Shown here piece by piece: positions 58,206 through 64,000 of a DNA stretch of 64,000 bases. The position numbers and the translations under genes are program-made. The stretch's first letter is position 1. Each line of letters opens with the position of its first letter. Source of the stretch: Datura wrightii (Eukaryota; Streptophyta; Magnoliopsida; Solanales; Solanaceae); the NCBI GenBank assembly GCA_035772735.1, contig JASDFA010000019.1:71524001-71588000 (forward strand), read 5' to 3'. The notes under the pieces are model-generated. The model searched no databases, was not told the DNA's origin, and saw only the letters and a list, made by a program, of their open reading frames with translations.

Positions 58206-60601
58206 ATGCCTCCACGCCAAGTTAACGGAAGAAGGAACGACAACGGAAATGAATGGCCATGAGAATGGCAATGGAGATGGGCACCAGTAAGACCCACTAG
58301 CCCCAGCGGATCACGTTCTTGAGCAGGTTGCCCATGCTGAATTCAGGAAAGCTATCCAGATGTTGGCACAGGCGTTGATCGCTTAGGTCAATTAGAAGAC
58401 AGTAACTCATGTTCCATAGAATGGGAATGCCACGACGGCTAGAGTCAGGGATTTCCTTAGGATGAATTCCCCTGAGTTTCTTGGGTCGAGAGTGGACAAG
58501 GACCCACATGAGTTTATTGAGGAGATTCAAAAGATCACTCATATTATGGGGGTGACGGGGGAGGAGTGTGCAGACCTAGCCTCTTATCAGTTGAAGGGGG
58601 TTGTGTACATTTGGTTCAGGCAGTGGAAGGATAGTCGGGGATCAGAGTGGGTCCTATCTCAAGGTAGCAAAGTTCGTTAATCTAAAACAACATAACATGA
58701 CATTTCAAGAGTATTCTCTAGAGTTCACCCAATTGTTCAAATATGCACCGAAAATGGTAGCTGATCAGAGGGCTCGGGTGAGCAGGTTTGTGAATGGGGT
58801 AACGGACTACTTGGTCAAGAATTGCAGGACCGCTATGCTATATTAGGACATGGACTTCTCTCATTTGGTTTTGTATGCCTAGAAGATGGAGGCAGTGTAC
58901 ATAAGAGAGAGGGAAAGAGAGGCCAAAAGGGCCAGGATATATAGTTTTGAGTTCTCCCAACAGAGGTTGGGTGATGGACATTGTCAGCAGTCCCACCAGA
59001 GATCATCATCCCCAGCACCATCAGTATCAAGTCTGCCATCTAGATCTAGGTGGGATCATAGAGGATGGGCGTCAGGCTCTCGAGGTCAGGGGAGTAGGTC
59101 AGTGGAGCCTAGTATTCCAGTTTGTGACAGGTGTTGTAGGAGGCACATTGATCTGTGCTTGGTGGGTACTGGTGCACGTTTTGGGTATGGGAAGCCCAGT
59201 CATATGCTCAGGTATTTTCTAGGGGCCAGATGGGGTCATGGTAAGGGTCGAGACCCGACCCCCAATTCAGCAGCTCCACCATAACGCTCAACTCAGTAGG
59301 GTGCATTCACTAGTACATGTGGTGGGCAGCGTCCGAACATATTTTACGCCCTCTCGTCTCGTCAGGAGTAGGAGGTCTCACCATAAGTGATTACTAGTAT
59401 GTTATGAGTATTTCATCCTGATGTTTATGCATTGTTATATCTAGAGGCTACTCTATATTTTGTGATGCCATATGTTTGTAGTCATTTCAGAGTTAGTCCC
59501 GAAATCCTATCAGAACCCTTCTCAGTCTCTACTCCAATCGGTGACTCAGTTATAGCTCGACTGTTATACAAAAATTGACCTGTCATAATCCTTTAGAAAG
59601 TCACCTCAACAGATTTAGTAGAGTTAGACATGACAGATTTTGATATTATCTTTGGCATGAATTGGCTTCATGCATGTTATGACTTTGTGAATTGTAGAAC
59701 CCGTGCAATAGAGTTCCAGTTTTCGGGTGAGCCAGTCCTAGAGTGAAGGTAGTTCAATTGTGGCTGTAGGTCACTTTATTTCCTACCTAAGGCCAGAAAG
59801 ATGAGTTCTAAGGGTTGTGTCTACCATCTAGTTCAGGCTACGGATGCTACGACTGAGACCCCGACTCTCCAGTCAGTTCCTGTAGTGTGTGAGTATCCAA
59901 AAGTGTTCCTAGATGATTTACCCGGAGTCCCTCCTGAGTGGGAGATCGACTTTGGTATTGACCTTCTTCCCAATACACAACCTATATCTATTCCTTCTTA
60001 CAGAATGGCTCCAGCATAGTTAAAGGACTTGAAGGAGTAGTTGAAGGATCTCTTAGACAAGGGTTTCATCAGACCTAGCTAATCCCCATAGGGTATACTA
60101 GTTCTCTTTGTTCGGAAAAAGGATGATTCTCTTCGTATGTGCATCGGCTATGGGTAATTGAACAAGGTCACAATCAAGAACAAGTATCCTCTTCCTAGGA
60201 TTGATGATTTGTTTGACCAATTTCAGGGTGCTAAGTGTTTCTCGAAGATAGATCTCAGGTCCAATTATCACCAGCTTAGATTTATGGAAAGTGACATCCC
60301 GAAGACAGCCTTCAGGACTTGATATGGTCACTATGAGTTTGTAGTTATGTATTTTAGACTAACAAATGCTACTACAGCTTTTATGGATTTGATGAACAGG
60401 ATGTTCAAACCGTATTTGGACATGTTTGTGATTTTGTTCATATATGACATTCTCATATACTCTCGGAGTGAGGAGGAGCATGTTGCTCATTTGAGGGTGG
60501 TGCTACAGACCCTCAAGGATCGCCAGTTGTTTGCTAAATTCAGCAAGTGTGAATTTTGCCTGAACTCAATAGCATTTTTGGGCCATTTGGTGTCAAGTGA
60601 G
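58206..60601 (+). pseudogene. Element F gag-pol relic, cut inside reverse transcriptase
   Basis: The ATG at 58206 (MPPRQVNGRRN) matches the B1/B2 gag starts. Gag core: SPEFLGSRVDKDPHEFIEEI (58465 on) and FVNLKQHNMTFQEYSLEFTQ (58680 on). The zinc region CDRCCRRHIDLC is present, while the second knuckle (FGYGKPSHMLRYF) has lost its cysteines. The protease region has a decayed active site (about 59440) and FDIIFGMNWLH (about 59640). RT begins with SKGCVYHLVQATD (59801) and preserves LNKVTIKNKYPLP with stops around it. Its YxDD equivalent reads FIYDILIYSRS (about 60440), so the first catalytic Asp of the pair is Tyr. The relic ends at 60601 in the FLGHLVSSE block where LTR G starts. Confidence 0.87.
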
Positions 60602-61128
60602 TGTCACGACCCGAACATAGGCCCGGATCAAGACACTCGACAAAGAACCCTGAGGACTCTGAATCGACCAATGGCATGAACATTCAACTAACTCAATCAA
60701 TAAAAATGGGAGCTTCAACATACATAATATAGCAAGAGTGTAAACATGGCATAAGATCTGAAATACATCACATGCATTTAAAGCTGGGTATGAACTATGT
60801 CTAAGAAGCCAATATAACTAATGAGTTGATGGTACTAGACCCCAAATAACTCTCTAAAACTGAAACTGAAATACACTAACATATCTGAATCAAAGAGGAG
60901 CCCTCGACAGATGAGGACTCACCACTAGAGACTGATGCTACTACGAAAGCTGGCTAGGGTCGAGGCTGAATTTGAGTACCGGAGCCGTATCATGAAACGA
61001 TACATCATAGAATATGCGATCATTACATGGAATGTATCGAGTATGCAAGGTAAGTAAAACAGACATTTAAAAATACATAAAAGTGAGTAAGAGTAGGAAA
61101 ACATGATCACAACATAAATATCATAATG
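60602..61128 (-). repeat. Antisense LTR fragment G
   Basis: It starts TGTCACGACCCG, a typical reversed LTR end, inside F's RT. The minus strand carries the CCTCATCTGTCGAGG motif (about 60905-60919) and a stem-loop II relative (60985-61005), so it belongs to the B/F/H group. It is broken at 61128 by LTR I; the U3 half is missing. Confidence 0.7.
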
Positions 61129-64000
61129 TGTTACACCCTGGAAAATTTGTTTGGTGATTATTTGATATTTGTATGTTGTGTTAAGGGAAGTGCGGGTTGT
61201 ATATTGGTCATAGATGACAAGGGAAATGTGTACGAATGAAAAATAAAAGAGTAAGTGAAGTTTCTAAGTAAGGATCAAATATAAATAACCATATCTCTCA
61301 AATGAATTAGAAGCCCCATAACCTATAAAATTAAAATTCTTTGAATCTAGTTTTCGTAGAAAAAATCGCTCGTCAATCGGAGTTCGGTGTAAAAATTTAT
61401 GCTCGTTTAAAGATAGCATTGTCGGCTTGAAAAGCGCCCAGGCGCGCGGGCGCCAAGATAGGCAGGTAGCAGGTGCGCGCGCGCGAGAGCATGTTGCACG
61501 GGCGCCGCACGCGGGCACCGCCCAGGCCTTGGCCAGCCCGCCTATATGAAGTAAAATTGAGCTATAATGCTCATTTCTACTCCATTTTACTTGATAGTTT
61601 TTCATAATTCAAAGAATTCGAAGCCCTATCACATGGTGAAAAGATATCCTAGGTAAGAAACTTCACTCTTGTCTCTTTTGGGCTTTGGGAAGAGAACCTT
61701 GGAAGAAAGTATGGCTTGTTGTTGTCTTGTTATCGATTGTGGTGTTGCTGCATTTTTAGCTGATTCATGGCAGAGGAAAGAGTAGGAGTCTACTCCTAAT
61801 TTAGCTAATAACATCTCCAAGAAAGGTTAAGTAATTCCCTTTTTGATTTCTTTGAGTTTATGAGGTTAAAACTTGGAGAATGTTGCAGTATTGTGTTTGT
61901 TGTTTGTTTGTGTTTTCTTGTGGCATGTTTCTGCCCAATATTTCCAGAACTTTGGTGAATTGAAGCTGCTGCTCATTGCGTTTGTAAATTGACTCCTAAG
62001 GAGCCTTAAGGTGTAAGCTTGAAAGGAAGGTTTTCGGCAAAAATTAGAGTCGATGTGCCAAGGTATGTAAAGGCGTCCCTTTCCTTGTTTTTCAAGCATG
62101 AAACGAAGTCGCTGAAATGATCAATTTTCCTATGTTTTTAAAATGATATTAAGGCATTTCTGATCCTGTACAATGGGTTGGAAATACTTGGCATAAATCT
62201 TTAATTGTTAGGAATGGTTGAAGCGAACAAATGTGAAGCGAAAGGCGTAATTTTTATACGATTCTTGTCGTAGTTGTAAATCGAGTCTGAAGTCCCCTTA
62301 ACGTGGGCACCATGATTTGGTACTTTGCAGTATATTCTATATGTGATATTGAATATAGGTTAATATCTGGTCACTTAGTGAAATTGGTAGGAAATGCTAA
62401 GACGACAACATGTAATTGAACTTAAGCTAAGAAGACGATGCTAAGCCGATTGTGGGTAAACGAGCTTATTGAAATGATATTTTAATAATATGGTTACTCC
62501 GTTCTATATGTTTATGTTTTAAAGTTCTTGAGGTAAAAAGGAGATTTTATGTTTCCCCTCCTTAATGCTAAGCAAGCGGCTAGCGAATAAGCTAAGTCAA
62601 TAGATGTTAACGAGGAAAGCGTGGCAAAGTTGTTAATCTTTTTGTGATGTTATAAAAAGGGAAGATAAGAGTAAATGTTAGAAAATTTAAATTAATATGT
62701 GAGTAATATGCACTCTACCCGTAATTGCTTTCTAGAACCTTTGAACAACGTTAAAATATAAGCAAGACGAGGTTTAGCAGATAAAGTTGTCAATTAGGTA
62801 AAGAGGTAAGTACGTGTAAGAATTGATGAAATATTGAACACAATAATAAAGACTTAAGTGTAGAGTGAATCATGTTTGGAAAAGAAGTTAAGATGAATAA
62901 GGATAGTAGAGGTAAAGGTTGTTAACTTAGATGATAAGGGTTGCAATTGTGAACAAGTTAGGCAACGACTAGAAAAATTAACCCTGTTCTAAAGACGTTT
63001 AACAAAATAGTTATGAATTAAGTTTTTTATGTTCAAAATGTGTTACGTTGATGAATAAACAGTAAAGTGTTAACCTTATACGAAATAATTAGAGTTGAAC
63101 GTCTGTAAAATACTAACTTAAGTTGTGAAGCTCTCTGCTATACCCCTAAACGATTATGTTAAGTATCTATTCTAAGTGTTGAAATTATCTACCATGTCTG
63201 AAAAGGGTAATCCAGGATCTTCTAAGTCGCTTATAATGATTTAAGCTTTCTTAATCTTCTCAGATAATTGCAAAGTTATGTAAGTCAATCCAGCATCGTC
63301 TAAATTACGGGTATATATCTTTATTTGTCTGTAAGGCATCACTTAGAGAGTTGCTCACGAGTTCCGAAGTTACAAAGCTCCAAGTTTTAGATCTTAAGTT
63401 ATGTCTTCACGTCCCTAATTTATGTTGAAATGTTCTAGCCAATCTAAGAAGTTTTCAAGAGATCATATTTTGAGAATCAGGCTAATGTCTCGGTCAAGTA
63501 TTTGAAGTTGCGTACAAGTCTAAGAACTCAAGTCTTTATATATCTTTCCAGTAAGAAGTCTTAATATATATGATTTTCATGTTATAACATACAGTTGAAT
63601 TCTTTCAGTTATATTCAAGTCATGCATCTACATATTTAGCTCTTGTTGAGTTATCATTTCAATTTCCTAAATTCACGGGAGAGATTCTCCGATGTACCAA
63701 TGTTCTTAATGTCTAAGTAAGTAGAAGTGTAAGCTATGATAACGATCAGTTAAGCTCAGAATTTTGAATACCAGAAAGTCTCCTGGAGGTTACCTAGTTA
63801 AGTGAATACGAGTTATATGTTATATAGAAGTCTCATATGTTGTATGTCTGTAGTTCAGCTCTCAACTCTATGTATATGTTAAGCGTTATTACAAATAAAT
63901 CCAAGTTCCTAGTTATAATTTTCATGTTTTCCTGCCAATAAGTCCAATGAATTAAGAACTATATGTGCTCATCTATGTGATAAGTTTGGCAATGAAATTC
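61129..64000 (+). repeat. LTR I, 5' portion (runs off the window)
   Basis: It starts TGTTACACCCTGG directly after fragment G. The layout resembles an LTR: AT-rich lead, a very GC-rich U3 block (61433-61538), TATA-like TATATGAA (61543-61550), then at least 2.4 kb of AT-rich non-coding sequence with no gene. 'GAATCTAGTTTTCGTAG' and 'CGTCAATCGGAGTTCGG' near 61340-61390 loosely match LTR E at the same distance from its start. No end, primer site or internal region is reached, so the LTR call is an inference from terminus and layout. The antisense frame 61264-61605 is a GC-driven shadow. Confidence 0.6.
61543..61550 (+). promoter_or_regulatory. TATA-like box of LTR I
   Basis: TATATGAA occurs immediately after the GC-rich block, the same spacing logic as in the A-family LTRs. 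Confidence 0.5.

Noticed and set aside
61264..61605. 113-codon minus-strand frame rich in Ala/Arg
   Set aside because: It lies across the GC-rich U3 island of LTR I, where stop codons are rare by composition; no family motif.

Overview
The window looks like a block of pure repeat from a flowering-plant nuclear genome, probably a eudicot and plausibly Solanaceae. The evidence is the repeat content: Ty3/gypsy chromovirus-type LTR retrotransposons with initiator-Met-tRNA-type primer binding sites, 2.0-2.8 kb LTRs and AT-rich plant-like spacers, plus a Mutator-like transposase relic. I found no intact host gene, tRNA, rRNA or CRISPR array. Every long reading frame that I can interpret is a piece of a decayed gag-pol polyprotein. 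The family assignment rests on recognisable protein motifs; the taxonomic guess is inference.

Layout. 1-3191: pol tail and 3' LTR of element H. 3235-3790: antisense integrase relic K. 4453-7014: solo LTR of the 'A/C' family. 7541-8780: Mutator-like transposase relic, cut by the antisense LTR of element D (8781-9810 plus 20610-about 21970). Inside that LTR sits a structurally complete element A (9811-20609) with 5-bp target duplication ATTGT and two 2765-bp LTRs. D's antisense pol relic runs 22060-24420.

From 24421 a four-deep nest can be reconstructed from target duplications. Element B1 (24421-55869) was interrupted by B2 (31214-50984, duplication TCAGT). B2 was interrupted by minus-strand element C (36538-47056, duplication TATGG; same family as A). 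B1 also received solo LTR E (51073-53795) at its polypurine-tract/3' LTR boundary. B1 itself abuts, and probably inserted into, the LTR of element F (55870-60601). F's reverse transcriptase is cut by an antisense LTR fragment G (60602-61128), which is cut by LTR I (61129 to the window end).

All polyproteins follow the order gag - zinc knuckles - protease - reverse transcriptase - RNase H - integrase - chromodomain-like tail. All carry stops, frameshifts or catalytic losses, so none looks autonomous. The most interesting signals are non-coding. (i) Small stem-loops occur at equivalent positions in otherwise divergent LTR families, with compensatory or loop-only changes. (ii) A CATTCG/CGAATG stem-loop lies just before the polypurine tract in several elements. 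(iii) Arrays of short quasi-palindromic 'words' fill the U3 of most LTR families; where a TATA-like box can be seen they end just upstream of it. The word differs between families.
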